Shown in pieces: positions 8,643-17,083 of a DNA stretch of 64,000 nucleotides. Numbering within the stretch: position 1 is the stretch's first letter; the number at the start of each line of letters is the position of its first letter. The notes under the pieces were generated by a model that had not been told where the DNA came from, did not search any database, and saw nothing but the letters and a program-made list of their open reading frames with translations. Source of the DNA: Splendidivirga corallicola (lineage in GTDB: Bacteria > Bacteroidota > Bacteroidia > Cytophagales > Cyclobacteriaceae); assembly GCA_030442035.1 (NCBI GenBank), contig JAUJEA010000006.1, forward strand, positions 310,001 through 374,000, read 5' to 3'. The translations under genes were made by a program, and so were the position numbers.

Positions 8643-9401
8643 GTGAGTGATTCCCTAGTAATTATCCCTACTTATAAAGAAAAAGAAAACATTGAAGCTA
8701 TTATTCAAAAGGTTTTTGCATTAGAAAAATCTTTTGATATTCTGATAGTAGATGATAACTCGCCCGATGGCACACCTGAAATTGTTGAGAAACTGCAAGA
8801 AGTTTATAAAGACAGGCTTTATCTTTTAAAGAGAGAAGGAAAACAAGGATTAGGAACAGCTTATATTGAGGGTTTTAAATATGCATTGTCCAAAGACTAT
8901 CAATATATTTTTGAAATGGACGCTGATTTTTCACATAATCCTGAGGATCTGGAAAAACTGTACCATGCTTGTACTAAGCTCGGTTTTGAGCTGGCCATTG
9001 GTTCAAGGTATATTAAAGGTGTGAATGTAGTTAACTGGCCAATTTCCAGAGTATTAATGTCATATTTCGCTAGCTCCTATGTCAGGATGATCACGCGAAT
9101 GCCTATTCGTGATACTACCGCTGGTTTTAAATGTTATAGACGTATTGTCCTGGAAACAATTGATCTGGACAGAATAAAATTCGTAGGTTATGCCTTTCAA
9201 ATAGAAATGAAATTCTCAGCCTGGAAATATGGTTTCAGGATCAAAGAGGTTCCTATTATTTTTACCGATCGCTCAAAAGGCACATCAAAAATGTCAAAAG
9301 GCATTTTCAAAGAGGCCATACTGGGTGTTATACAAATGAGATTAAATAGCTTTTTTAAAAAATATCGAAGAGCTGATATTCAAAAACCCCGTACTGATTA
9401 A
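8643..9401 (+). CDS. GT2 glycosyltransferase, dolichol-phosphate mannose synthase type
   Basis: The 252-residue protein matches bacterial polyprenol-monophosphomannose synthases: IIPTYKEKENI near the start, VDDNSPDGT at 36-44, and the metal-binding DAD at 93-95 in EMDADFSHNP. Conserved TTAGFKCYRR and RSKGTSKMSKG segments follow. Such enzymes move mannose or glucose from a nucleotide sugar to a polyprenyl phosphate at the inner face of the membrane. No C-terminal membrane domain is present, so it is the soluble short form. The start is a GTG; an in-frame TAA 15 bases upstream excludes longer forms. It ends one base before the stop of the convergent permease gene. Confidence 0.92.
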   Translation: MSDSLVIIPTYKEKENIEAIIQKVFALEKSFDILIVDDNSPDGTPEIVEKLQEVYKDRLYLLKREGKQGLGTAYIEGFKYALSKDYQYIFEMDADFSHNPEDLEKLYHACTKLGFELAIGSRYIKGVNVVNWPISRVLMSYFASSYVRMITRMPIRDTTAGFKCYRRIVLETIDLDRIKFVGYAFQIEMKFSAWKYGFRIKEVPIIFTDRSKGTSKMSKGIFKEAILGVIQMRLNSFFKKYRRADIQKPRTD

Positions 9402-9407
9402 ATCAGT
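9393..9407. repeat. Small palindrome spanning two convergent stop codons
   Basis: ACTGATT-A-AATCAGT is a perfect inverted repeat of 7-base arms. It contains the TAA of the glycosyltransferase and the TGA of the permease. It may act as a weak shared transcription end, but no T-tract follows. Confidence 0.4.
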
Positions 9408-10620
9408 CAAATCGTATCGCCTTAATCGGTCTGATCCTGGAGATGATCATAGAGGGTAGAAGGAGTACAACAGACACAATAAATATTGTTAATATATTTA
9501 ATACAACAATAATTCCCCAGTTCCACTCAATTGGAACATAGTTCATAAAGTAATTCTCATAATCCAGTGGAATGATCTTAAAATAATACTGAATTGTAGC
9601 AAATATCAAAGCTATGGCATTACCGATCAGCGCCCCCTTCACAATGATTAATATTCCATTGTAAATAAAAAAACTTCTAATCTGGTTATTGGTGGCACCC
9701 ATGGCTTTCAGCAAACCAATCATTTGGGTCCTTTCCATGATGAGTATCAATAAAATAGAAGCCATATTGAAACAAGCCACAAAAAGGATCAAACCCAGGA
9801 ATATAAGCACCTGGCGATTGATCAATGTTAACCAATCAAAAATCTGCACAAACCTATCCGTTACTTTTTCCACATACAGGTCATAATCCACATTACTATC
9901 CAATACCCGCTCAGCTTCTTCCAGGTCATCAAAATCTTTTATATAGAGCTCATATCCCCCAACCTCTTCATCACCCCAACCATTTAATCTTTGAATCATG
10001 GCAATGTCTCCAAGAATTATTTTATCATCAAATTCCTCTAACCCGGTGTCATAGATGCCGCTCACTTTTAAGAGTCGTCGTCTTGGAGGATTTTGTATAA
10101 AATGCATCACCACTTCGTCATCTACTTTCAGGCCGAGTGTGTTGGATATTCTCTTGCTGATCATAATATCTTTGGAATAGACTGAATCATTGAACTGGAT
10201 AAATTCACCTTCAACTATGTTGGTTTTGAACCTTTCCAGATCAAATGTCTTTCCTATCCCCTTTAGAATAATGCCTGAAACAGCGTTATCTGTTCTTACA
10301 AGTCCGAACTTATAACTTACCTCCTGAATATGTTCTATGAAATCAAATTGTTGATAATTTTGATATAGATCATTTTCGGTCGAAATGGGCATTTCATCAT
10401 AGGAGTTGCTCTGAGTAAATTTCGTAATGTTCAAATGCCCTGCAAAGCTGAAATTCTTCTCTTTGATGGTTTTTTCAAAGCCCTCGAGAATCAAAAATGA
10501 AACGATCATAATAGCCAAACCTGTAGCAATACTGGCTATGGCTATTTTATGTATTGTAGAAGCAAAGCTTTTTGCTTCAGTTTTATTGATTCTTTTAGAA
10601 ATAAAATAAGAGAGATTCAA
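9403..10620 (-). CDS. LolC/E-type ABC transporter permease
   Basis: The 405-residue protein has a first membrane helix at about 25-47, a large periplasmic domain, and three C-terminal helices. This is the FtsX/MacB arrangement of lipoprotein-releasing permeases. The ending RIRPIKAIRFD is typical of the Bacteroidota LolC/E group, as is the N-terminal SKRINKTEAKSFASTIHKIAI. Such permeases, with a LolD ATPase, lift lipoproteins from the inner membrane to a carrier. No ATPase gene lies nearby. The ATG at 10620 fits the start. A perfect 8-base inverted repeat lies about 42 bases upstream. Confidence 0.88.
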   Translation of the reverse strand: MNLSYFISKRINKTEAKSFASTIHKIAIASIATGLAIMIVSFLILEGFEKTIKEKNFSFAGHLNITKFTQSNSYDEMPISTENDLYQNYQQFDFIEHIQEVSYKFGLVRTDNAVSGIILKGIGKTFDLERFKTNIVEGEFIQFNDSVYSKDIMISKRISNTLGLKVDDEVVMHFIQNPPRRRLLKVSGIYDTGLEEFDDKIILGDIAMIQRLNGWGDEEVGGYELYIKDFDDLEEAERVLDSNVDYDLYVEKVTDRFVQIFDWLTLINRQVLIFLGLILFVACFNMASILLILIMERTQMIGLLKAMGATNNQIRSFFIYNGILIIVKGALIGNAIALIFATIQYYFKIIPLDYENYFMNYVPIEWNWGIIVVLNILTIFIVSVVLLLPSMIISRIRPIKAIRFD

Positions 10621-10661
10621 CTTAATAGCTAATTTTGAATTGGTTCCCTTGCATAAAATAT

Positions 10662-10680
10662 CCTGATTAGTTTAATCAGG
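10662..10680. promoter_or_regulatory. Inverted repeat in the divergent region upstream of the permease
   Basis: CCTGATTA-GTT-TAATCAGG is a perfect inverted repeat with 8-base arms. It lies 42 bases upstream of the permease start and about 195 bases upstream of the divergent NamZ-type gene. It could be an operator or a leader hairpin; which one cannot be told from sequence. Confidence 0.4.
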
Positions 10681-10873
10681 CAATGCAATGCTAGGGAAAA
10701 TTATTGAAAAATGCTTTGCAACATCGTAACATTTTATATCTGTGTGGTTATTTGGTAAATTAATGGATCAGATAAAATGCCTATTATTAGTTAATTATGA
10801 ATTTTGAGTGTTGAGTTTTTAGTTAAGTAGGACTTACTCAACTTTCAAAGCGCAATGCTTCAATTACTAAGTC

Positions 10874-12070
10874 ATGAAACAAATCATTTTCCTTGGATCA
10901 CTCCTTTTCCTTCTCGCAGTTTGTCAACCAAACACTAAAAAAGAATATCATAGTCAATCAGCTAATTCAGACGTTCCTGATCCGGGGATTGTTATGGGAG
11001 CATACCAATTTGATGAATATTTACCTGCGCTCACCAATACCAATGTAGCACTTATTGTGAATCAGACCTCGACGGTTGAGCAAACACATCTGGTAGATAC
11101 TTTAATTGCGTTGGGTGTTAATGTAAAAAAAATTTTTGCACCCGAACATGGTTTTCGAGGTACAGCTGACGCCGGAGAACATGTAGAAAATGGCATTGAT
11201 AAAAAAAGTGGTACACCTCTTATTTCTCTCTATGGGAAAAATAAAAAACCAACTCCTGACATGTTACGGGATATAGATGTTGTGTTATTCGATATTCAGG
11301 ATGTAGGTGTACGATTCTATACATATATAAGTACCATGCATTATGTGATGGAGGCATGCGCTGAAAACAACAAAAAATTTATTGTGCTTGATCGACCAAA
11401 CCCAAATGGACATTATGTTGACGGTCCTGTATTAGATCTTAAATTTCAATCATTTGTAGGCATTCACCCCATTCCAATTGTGCATGGGCTGACCGTAGGA
11501 GAACTTGCTCATATGATTAACAAAGAAGGGTGGTTGAATACAACGAAAAAATGTGAGTTACATGTAATACCCATGAAAAACTATACACATCGAACGAGTT
11601 ATTCTCTTCCTATAAAACCTTCTCCTAATCTACCCAATGATCAATCTATAAAGCTTTATCCAACACTTTGTCTATTTGAAGGTACTGCGATTAGTGTTGC
11701 GAGAGGAACTTATTTCCCGTTTCAGGCAATTGGATTTCCAAATGAGAAATTCGGTAGTTTTAGTTTTACGCCTGTGAGTATTGACGGAATGTCAAAATAT
11801 CCTCCTCATCAGGATAGGGAGTGTTTTGGATTGGATCTCAGAAAGGTAGAAGTAAAAAATGAAATTAGTCTAAAATACGTGATAGACTTCTACAACAAAG
11901 CTCCTGACAAAACTTCCTTTTTTAACAACTATTTTTCTACGCTGGTTGGTAATGACACTTTGAAACAACAAATTATGAACGGTGTATCCGAAGCAGAAAT
12001 TAAAAAAAGCTGGGAGTCGGAACTAAGCTCATATAAAGCCAAAAGAGAGAAGTACTTACTTTATCCATAA
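10874..12070 (+). CDS. namZ: Exo-beta-N-acetylmuramidase NamZ-type protein (DUF1343, GH171)
   Basis: The 398-residue protein starts with a hydrophobic leader (KQIIFLGSLLFLLAVC). The LAVC is only a poor lipobox, so it is either a lipoprotein or cleaved. The family signatures are all present: APEHGFRG (89-96) with the conserved Glu91 and His92, DIQDVGVRFYTYISTM (140-155), DRPNPNG (173-179) and EGTAISVARGT. NamZ enzymes remove MurNAc from the non-reducing ends of peptidoglycan fragments and serve in wall recycling. Length is normal. It is transcribed alone, 93 bases before fmt in the same direction. Confidence 0.9.
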   Translation: MKQIIFLGSLLFLLAVCQPNTKKEYHSQSANSDVPDPGIVMGAYQFDEYLPALTNTNVALIVNQTSTVEQTHLVDTLIALGVNVKKIFAPEHGFRGTADAGEHVENGIDKKSGTPLISLYGKNKKPTPDMLRDIDVVLFDIQDVGVRFYTYISTMHYVMEACAENNKKFIVLDRPNPNGHYVDGPVLDLKFQSFVGIHPIPIVHGLTVGELAHMINKEGWLNTTKKCELHVIPMKNYTHRTSYSLPIKPSPNLPNDQSIKLYPTLCLFEGTAISVARGTYFPFQAIGFPNEKFGSFSFTPVSIDGMSKYPPHQDRECFGLDLRKVEVKNEISLKYVIDFYNKAPDKTSFFNNYFSTLVGNDTLKQQIMNGVSEAEIKKSWESELSSYKAKREKYLLYP

Positions 12071-12162
12071 CCAGGTTTTCCTGAGTTCTATTTTTTGTCA
12101 AAATCAATTCCTTTTGATTTTTTATCATAATTTTGACAACAATATCATTTTTCATTATTTGT

Positions 12163-13095
12163 ATGAATGAGCTGCGCATTATTTTCATGGGAACACCGGA
12201 ATTTGCGGTTCCAAGCCTGGAAGCATTGGTTGAAAATGGGTTCAAAGTGGTGGCTGTCGTGACCGCCATGGATAAACCCAAAGGAAGGGGGCAAAAAATG
12301 GCTACCAGTCCGGTTAAAGATTGCGCTTTGAAACATGACATACCAGTATTGCAGCCAAAAAATTTAAAGGCGCCTGAATTTATTGAAGAACTTCGTGAAT
12401 ATAATGCCAACTTACAGGTTGTTGTAGCCTTTCGCATGCTTCCTGAGATAGTCTGGAACATGCCTGAAATCGGTACTTTTAACCTTCATGCTTCCTTGTT
12501 ACCTCAGTATCGGGGAGCGGCGCCCATCAATTGGGCTATCATTAATGGTGAGAAAGAAACCGGTATCACAACTTTTTTTCTTAAACATGAAATAGACACA
12601 GGCAATATTCTTTTCCAGGAAAAAGAACCCATATATGATGATGATACAGCTGGATCACTTTATGAAAGATTGATGAAGAAGGGGGCTGAACTGGTGTTTA
12701 AAACTGCCAGGGCTATTGAAAAAGGTGAATATGAACCTCTCCCCCAGGAGACTAAGGCAGAACTAAAACATGCTCCGAAAATATTTAAAGAAACTTGTGA
12801 AATTAACTGGCGACAACCTTCTCAACAAGTTTATGATTTTGTTAGAGGTCTTGCTCCCTATCCAACAGCCTGGACAAAGATAAATGGGAAAACCTGCAAA
12901 ATTTATAGTACCGAAATCGTGGAGCAATCTTCCCTGGCAACAACTGATCCATTGATAACAGACAATAAAAAATATTTATATTTTAAAACATCAGACGGCT
13001 ACATAAGCGTCAAAGAACTTCAGATAGAGGGCAAAAAGAGAATGGGAATTGAAGATTTTTTAAGGGGTAATTCGATATCCACGACTAGTAGCTAG
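12163..13095 (+). CDS. fmt: Methionyl-tRNA formyltransferase
   Basis: Fmt formylates the initiator Met-tRNA using 10-formyl-tetrahydrofolate. The 310-residue product starts MNELRIIFMGTPEFAV and carries the catalytic set Asn107, His109 (NLHASLLPQYRGAAP) and Asp145 (HEIDTG). The C-terminal OB-like domain follows from about 205. I chose the ATG at 12163 over a TTG 30 bases upstream, which would add a hydrophobic tail unlike the family. A TAATTTTG at 12128-12135 may be its -7 box. folA, a gene of the same folate cofactor supply, follows after 82 bases. Confidence 0.96.
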   Translation: MNELRIIFMGTPEFAVPSLEALVENGFKVVAVVTAMDKPKGRGQKMATSPVKDCALKHDIPVLQPKNLKAPEFIEELREYNANLQVVVAFRMLPEIVWNMPEIGTFNLHASLLPQYRGAAPINWAIINGEKETGITTFFLKHEIDTGNILFQEKEPIYDDDTAGSLYERLMKKGAELVFKTARAIEKGEYEPLPQETKAELKHAPKIFKETCEINWRQPSQQVYDFVRGLAPYPTAWTKINGKTCKIYSTEIVEQSSLATTDPLITDNKKYLYFKTSDGYISVKELQIEGKKRMGIEDFLRGNSISTTSS

Positions 13096-13114
13096 TGTGC
13101 AATGCTAAGTCTTA

Positions 13115-13122
13115 TATCTTTG
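13115..13122 (+). promoter_or_regulatory. Candidate -7 promoter box of folA
   Basis: TATCTTTG matches the Bacteroidota -7 consensus TAnnTTTG. It lies in the 82-base gap between fmt and folA, 56 bases before the folA start, so folA probably has its own promoter. Confidence 0.5.
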
Positions 13123-13177
13123 TAGCTTTCATAGTGAGTCACACGATAAAACCTAACTATAGCAACAGAAAATCAGA

Positions 13178-13669
13178 ATGATCAAATCGATTATAGCAGC
13201 AAAATCCAATAATAATGTAATTGGTAAAAACAACGACCTGGTATGGCATATGCCGGCTGACATGAAATATTTTATGAATAAAACCAAAGGGCATTATGTA
13301 ATTATGGGGAGAAAAACCTTTGAATCTTTAGGTAAACCATTGCCGGGAAGACCTACCATCATTATCACCAGGAAAAAGGGTTACAAAGTAGAAAACTGTT
13401 GGGTAGTACCAACCATTGAAGAAGCGTTTAAAATCGCCGAGGATGAAGGGCAGCAACATGTCTTTATTCTGGGAGGAGCTCAAATATATAAACAAACGAT
13501 GGACGTTGCGGATAATATGTTCATTACTGAAATCAAAGGAGAATTTGAGGGTGATGCTTTTTTCCCTGCAATAGATCATAATAAATGGAAAGAAGCATCC
13601 AGAGAAGAACATCAACCGGATGAAAGGAATAAGTATCCTTATGCCTTTGTTGAGTATGTGAGGAAGTAG
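13178..13669 (+). CDS. folA: Dihydrofolate reductase
   Basis: The 163-residue enzyme reduces dihydrofolate to tetrahydrofolate with NADPH. The standard motifs are present: the N-terminal IIAAKSNNNVIGKNNDLVWHMPADMKYF with its substrate-binding Asp, VIMGRKTFESLG for the cofactor, LPGRPTIIITRK, and FILGGAQIYKQTM. Length is typical of chromosomal type I DHFR, and I see nothing unusual. It follows fmt, whose substrate depends on the same folate pool. Confidence 0.97.
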   Translation: MIKSIIAAKSNNNVIGKNNDLVWHMPADMKYFMNKTKGHYVIMGRKTFESLGKPLPGRPTIIITRKKGYKVENCWVVPTIEEAFKIAEDEGQQHVFILGGAQIYKQTMDVADNMFITEIKGEFEGDAFFPAIDHNKWKEASREEHQPDERNKYPYAFVEYVRK

Positions 13670-13749
13670 GGTTGCAGGTAAAGTCGAAACGATATGCTTA
13701 TATATAGGGTTTCATTTCAACAAGGAAATTGAGAAAAATCACTTTGAAG

Positions 13750-14673
13750 CTAGAAAGAAAAGTGATTTAAAAACTCCTCTATTTCTTCTTCAAAACGCTT
13801 ATTGTTATCTATATTCAGGTATTTTTTGAGCTTTAAATCTGGGTTTATCTTAATATCTCTTAAGCTTAAATGTTGGTTAACAAAAATAAATTCTAATTCC
13901 GGGATCAGCATTTTGAAGGTATCTACAATCTCCAACACCTCCATATTACGCTCAATGATATTATATATACCTGACGGGACTTCAGTCGTGAGTAAATCTG
14001 CCAAGGCCTTACTCAATAAATCAATGTGAATAAAGGCTCTGTTCTGTTTTCCGTTACCATGAATTGAAATCCGCTTGTTAAAATTCGCTTCGAACGCGAA
14101 TTTGTTGATCACCGCATCAAAGCGCATACTCTTGCTATAACCATATACATTTCCACATCTCAAAATATAAGTACTGATGTTATCAGAAAGCCTGGAAATA
14201 TGTTCCTCCCCTCGCATTTTTGAAATGCCATAAAAAGTTCGTGGATTTAGATTCGTTTCCTCGTCTACAATTTTCTTGGAAGAGCCTCCATAAACTGAAA
14301 CACTACTGGTATAAATAACTTTTTTAATCTGGCTCTGCTCTATGGCATAAGTCATTTCTGCCGTTCCCCAATGATTCACTTGCTCAAAGAAATGAGCATC
14401 CATATTGGCAAATGGCGTGGTTACATTGGCAGCCAAATGATAGACAACATCCACGCCATCAAGCTCTTTTTTCAACTTGCGGGAATCAAGAATATCTCCA
14501 TTGATAAACCTTATCTTGGCATGATTATCCCTCCTATGCCCCAGAAAAAAGTTATAATTTATCCTGCTCTGATTGTCAAAAACCGTTACACTTTCAACAT
14601 CCTCATTTTTAACTAATAACTTAACAAGTTCAGTGCCTATATAGCCGGCACCCCCCGTAACCAATACTTTCAT
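13750..14673 (-). CDS. NAD-dependent epimerase/dehydratase (extended SDR)
   Basis: The 307-residue protein opens with the extended-SDR nucleotide motif TGGAGYIG (6-13). It has the catalytic Ser/Thr in YTSSVSVYGG and YxxxK as Tyr148/Lys152 (FYGISK). The C-terminal half binds a nucleotide sugar in relatives, so a sugar epimerase or dehydratase is likely; the exact substrate is not evident. Its ATG overlaps the TGA of a 32-codon upstream ORF (ATGA), which suggests translational coupling. It converges with folA and lies downstream of cysH. Confidence 0.88.
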   Translation of the reverse strand: MKVLVTGGAGYIGTELVKLLVKNEDVESVTVFDNQSRINYNFFLGHRRDNHAKIRFINGDILDSRKLKKELDGVDVVYHLAANVTTPFANMDAHFFEQVNHWGTAEMTYAIEQSQIKKVIYTSSVSVYGGSSKKIVDEETNLNPRTFYGISKMRGEEHISRLSDNISTYILRCGNVYGYSKSMRFDAVINKFAFEANFNKRISIHGNGKQNRAFIHIDLLSKALADLLTTEVPSGIYNIIERNMEVLEIVDTFKMLIPELEFIFVNQHLSLRDIKINPDLKLKKYLNIDNNKRFEEEIEEFLNHFSF

Positions 14674-14768
14674 TTGTTTATATTTTGTAGGCTGTTGAGA
14701 TTGTGCACTTTAAGTTTCATCATGCTCTCGTGTGTCTCAATAACAATCTCAGGCATGGCCTGTTTCAT
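14670..14768 (-). CDS. 32-codon upstream ORF coupled to the epimerase gene
   Basis: A short frame runs from the ATG at 14768-14766 to a TGA at 14672-14670; it begins MKQAMPEIVIETHESMMK and ends NSLQNINK. The stop shares bases with the epimerase ATG as ATGA. The 20 bases covering the initiation region of the small ORF (TTTCATTTG... on the plus strand, starting 14763) are repeated exactly at the epimerase start (from 14668), so both have the same ribosome-loading sequence. It could be a leader peptide, or simply the product of a 95-base duplication. I recognise no family. Confidence 0.4.
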   Translation of the reverse strand: MKQAMPEIVIETHESMMKLKVHNLNSLQNINK

Positions 14769-14865
14769 TTGTTTATATTTTGCAATCAATTAAAATTGGG
14801 ATACTTATGCTCAAGCCCACCTGGTATACCTCTCTTTATAGACACAACAGGCACCGCCTACTATG

Positions 14866-15522
14866 TTATTTTTTTATAAGGTCAGTGTGTAAACCGCACT
14901 CCGTTTTATTCATTCCATACCAACGAGCTTCTCTTTCCTGCATTTCAAGGTCCATTTTTCTGGTACATGGTTCACAACCAATGCTAAAATAACCCTGTGA
15001 GTCAAGTGGGTGGTCCGGAAGATCATATTTCTTTCTGTAATCATAGATCATCTTGCTGTTCCAATCAAGCATCGGATGAAATCTGACTACACCATGCGGG
15101 GCATTCTGTTCCACTTTCATGGCTTTTCGTGCTGCACTTTGATCAGCTCTAACGCCATTGATCCAAATATCATTGGCAGCCATAATATTTTCCATGGGCT
15201 GTATCTTATTCAGATAACAACAATGGTCTGGATCAGAAGTAAAAAAAAGCTTTCCATCATGTCCCTTTTGCATACTCTTTGGAGTAAGGGAATGAAGGTC
15301 AATGGTATTCAAACCAAGCTGCGCACTGATTTGATCACGGTACTGAATTGTTTCAGGAAATAAATAGCCTGTGTTCAAAAAATACACTGGAATAGATCGA
15401 TCTATTCTGCTCAAAATATGTAATAATACAATGCTATGCGACTGAAACGAGGATGTGGTAAAGATCCTTTTACCATCCTTTTGATAATTTTCAATCTGTT
15501 GTTTGATCCCTTCGAAATTCAA
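14866..15522 (-). CDS. cysH: Assimilatory (phospho)adenylyl-sulfate reductase
   Basis: The 218-residue enzyme reduces APS or PAPS to sulfite for cysteine synthesis, using thioredoxin. The cysteine pairs Cys101-Cys102 and Cys183-x2-Cys186 bind a [4Fe-4S] cluster; their presence suggests the APS-type enzyme, though some cluster enzymes use PAPS. The catalytic Cys209 sits in the C-terminal ECGLH. The PP-loop TTSSFQSHS is at 22-30. No other sulfur-assimilation genes adjoin it here. A TAAGTTTG box 44 bases upstream is a likely promoter. Confidence 0.93.
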   Translation of the reverse strand: MNFEGIKQQIENYQKDGKRIFTTSSFQSHSIVLLHILSRIDRSIPVYFLNTGYLFPETIQYRDQISAQLGLNTIDLHSLTPKSMQKGHDGKLFFTSDPDHCCYLNKIQPMENIMAANDIWINGVRADQSAARKAMKVEQNAPHGVVRFHPMLDWNSKMIYDYRKKYDLPDHPLDSQGYFSIGCEPCTRKMDLEMQEREARWYGMNKTECGLHTDLIKK

Positions 15523-15867
15523 TTTTCTTGTGTTTTAATTTTCAGAAGATACAAGAAAGCTAGCGCAAACTTAAAGGTTATAACCAAATAACAAGTAATG
15601 GTTTTAAGAATTTTGAGGTCCGATAGCCTATGAAATGAAAAAATCACCACTTTAATCGTTTCGTAAAATTCTAATATCTTTTTTCACTTTTTTGTATTGT
15701 TAAAGGATGTTTTGAATTCCAAACCGTAGTTGAGTTGCTGAACTATTCGGCATTTCATGCGTTTAGCTTTAAGTACAGTTAACCCCAATTTTTTATATTA
15801 AGTTTAATTAATGACTTTTGCGAAACATTTTCTTTTGTCATGTTAATTTTTATCCAATTATTAATTG
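15523..15867. other. Divergent intergenic region between cysH and queD
   Basis: These 345 AT-rich bases separate two divergent genes and hold no plausible ORF. The minus-strand promoter of cysH is recognisable at 15566-15594. No clear promoter, riboswitch or preQ1-type structure could be identified by eye on the queD side. Confidence 0.4.
15566..15594 (-). promoter_or_regulatory. Candidate promoter of cysH
   Basis: On the minus strand, TAAGTTTG (15573-15566) matches TAnnTTTG, and a TTG (15594-15592) lies 18 bases upstream of it. This is the spacing expected for a Bacteroidota promoter. The cysH start is 44 bases downstream. Confidence 0.55.
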
Positions 15868-16278
15868 ATGAAAATTTCGGTTTACAGAAAAGAACATTTT
15901 AATGCAGCACATAGATTACATAATCCGGCATGGTCGGACGATCAGAATCAAAAGATCTATGGAAAATGTAATTTACCCAACTATCATGGACACAACTACG
16001 AGTTATTCGTAAAAGTCACTGGTGAGATTGATCCGGAAACAGGTTATGTAATGGATATGAAATTACTCAGTGACATTATACAGGAGAATATTATTAAAAG
16101 ATTTGATCATAAAAACCTAAACCTCGATACCGATGAATTCAAAAACCTTAACCCAACTGCAGAGAACATTGCTGTGGTTATTTGGAATATTTTGAGAGAA
16201 AAGGTAGATAAAAAACACGATTTAAAAATTAAGCTCTATGAAACAGAAAGAAATTTCGTTGAATACCCCGCCGATTAG
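15868..16278 (+). CDS. queD: 6-carboxytetrahydropterin synthase (QueD/PTPS family)
   Basis: The 136-residue enzyme converts dihydroneopterin triphosphate, the FolE product, to 6-carboxytetrahydropterin for queuosine synthesis. Zinc ligands His15 (HFNAAHRL), His40 and His42 (NYHGHNY) and the catalytic-type Cys34 (YGKCNLP) are visible. It also has the substrate-binding Glu near the C-terminus (ETERNFVEY). I chose the ATG at 15868; a TTG codon lies directly before it. folE starts four bases after its stop, so the two enzymes of consecutive steps are co-transcribed. Confidence 0.93.
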   Translation: MKISVYRKEHFNAAHRLHNPAWSDDQNQKIYGKCNLPNYHGHNYELFVKVTGEIDPETGYVMDMKLLSDIIQENIIKRFDHKNLNLDTDEFKNLNPTAENIAVVIWNILREKVDKKHDLKIKLYETERNFVEYPAD

Positions 16279-16282
16279 TAAA

Positions 16283-16930
16283 ATGAATATCAGTGATGAA
16301 ACTGAGGATCATTTTATTTCTTCTTATAACACACCACTCAGAAAGGATGCATTCGACATCGATGACCAAAAGAAAATTGAGTTAATCGAATCGAGATTTA
16401 AAGAAATTATGGAAATCATGGGGCTCGATTTAAACGATGATAGTCTCAAAGGTACTCCACATCGGGTGGCTAAGATGTATGTAAAAGAAATTTTCAGCGG
16501 ACTCAACCCCAAAAACCGACCAGCCACCAAGCTATTTGAAAATAAGTACAATTACGATGAAATGTTGGTAGAAAAGGACATTACTTTTTATTCCAATTGT
16601 GAACATCATTTTGTGCCAATCATTGGCAAAGCGCATGTAGCCTATTTTTCAAGTGGGAAAGTTATCGGGCTATCCAAGATCAACCGAATTGTGCAGTACT
16701 ATGCCAAAAGGCCGCAGGTTCAGGAGCGCCTGACTGTTCAAATTGCTAATGATCTAAAGGACACTTTGCAAACCAAAGATGTGGCTGTGGTCATTGATGC
16801 TACACATCTGTGCGTTGCTTCTCGAGGTGTAAATGATACTAACAGTACTACAGGCACAGCACACTTCAGCGGTAAATTCAGAGAAGAACTAATAAGAAAA
16901 GAGTTTCTCAATTTTATTAACGCTAAATAA
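16283..16930 (+). CDS. folE: GTP cyclohydrolase I
   Basis: FolE opens GTP to 7,8-dihydroneopterin triphosphate, the entry compound for folate and queuosine. The 215-residue protein carries the zinc site Cys and His in FYSNCEHHFVPIIG, the second zinc Cys in THLCVASRG, and the substrate loop GLSKINRIVQYYAKRPQVQERLT. Length is normal with the short acidic N-terminus usual in Bacteroidota. The ATG at 16283 follows queD by four bases; an ATG at 16238 inside queD would add residues absent in relatives. Confidence 0.96.
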   Translation: MNISDETEDHFISSYNTPLRKDAFDIDDQKKIELIESRFKEIMEIMGLDLNDDSLKGTPHRVAKMYVKEIFSGLNPKNRPATKLFENKYNYDEMLVEKDITFYSNCEHHFVPIIGKAHVAYFSSGKVIGLSKINRIVQYYAKRPQVQERLTVQIANDLKDTLQTKDVAVVIDATHLCVASRGVNDTNSTTGTAHFSGKFREELIRKEFLNFINAK

Positions 16931-16999
16931 ACCTCAGTCAGGATTCTTAAAATTATCAGCATCATTTCCATGAGCAAATTTTGATAATTGGACTATTAA

Positions 17000-17052
17000 T
17001 ATCATTTTTAGATTAATAAGTATCATTTTACATAGTAATTGATACCATTTTC
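17000..17052 (+). promoter_or_regulatory. Three phased direct repeats upstream of the MarR gene
   Basis: TATCATTTTT (17000-17009), TATCATTTTA (17021-17030) and TACCATTTTC (17043-17052) recur every 21-22 bases, about two helical turns. The flanking ATTAATA is also repeated for the first two. They end 31 bases before the start of the MarR-type regulator and could be its autoregulatory sites. Confidence 0.35.
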
Positions 17053-17083
17053 TTATCGACAAAGCATAAATAAGTTCTCAAAA

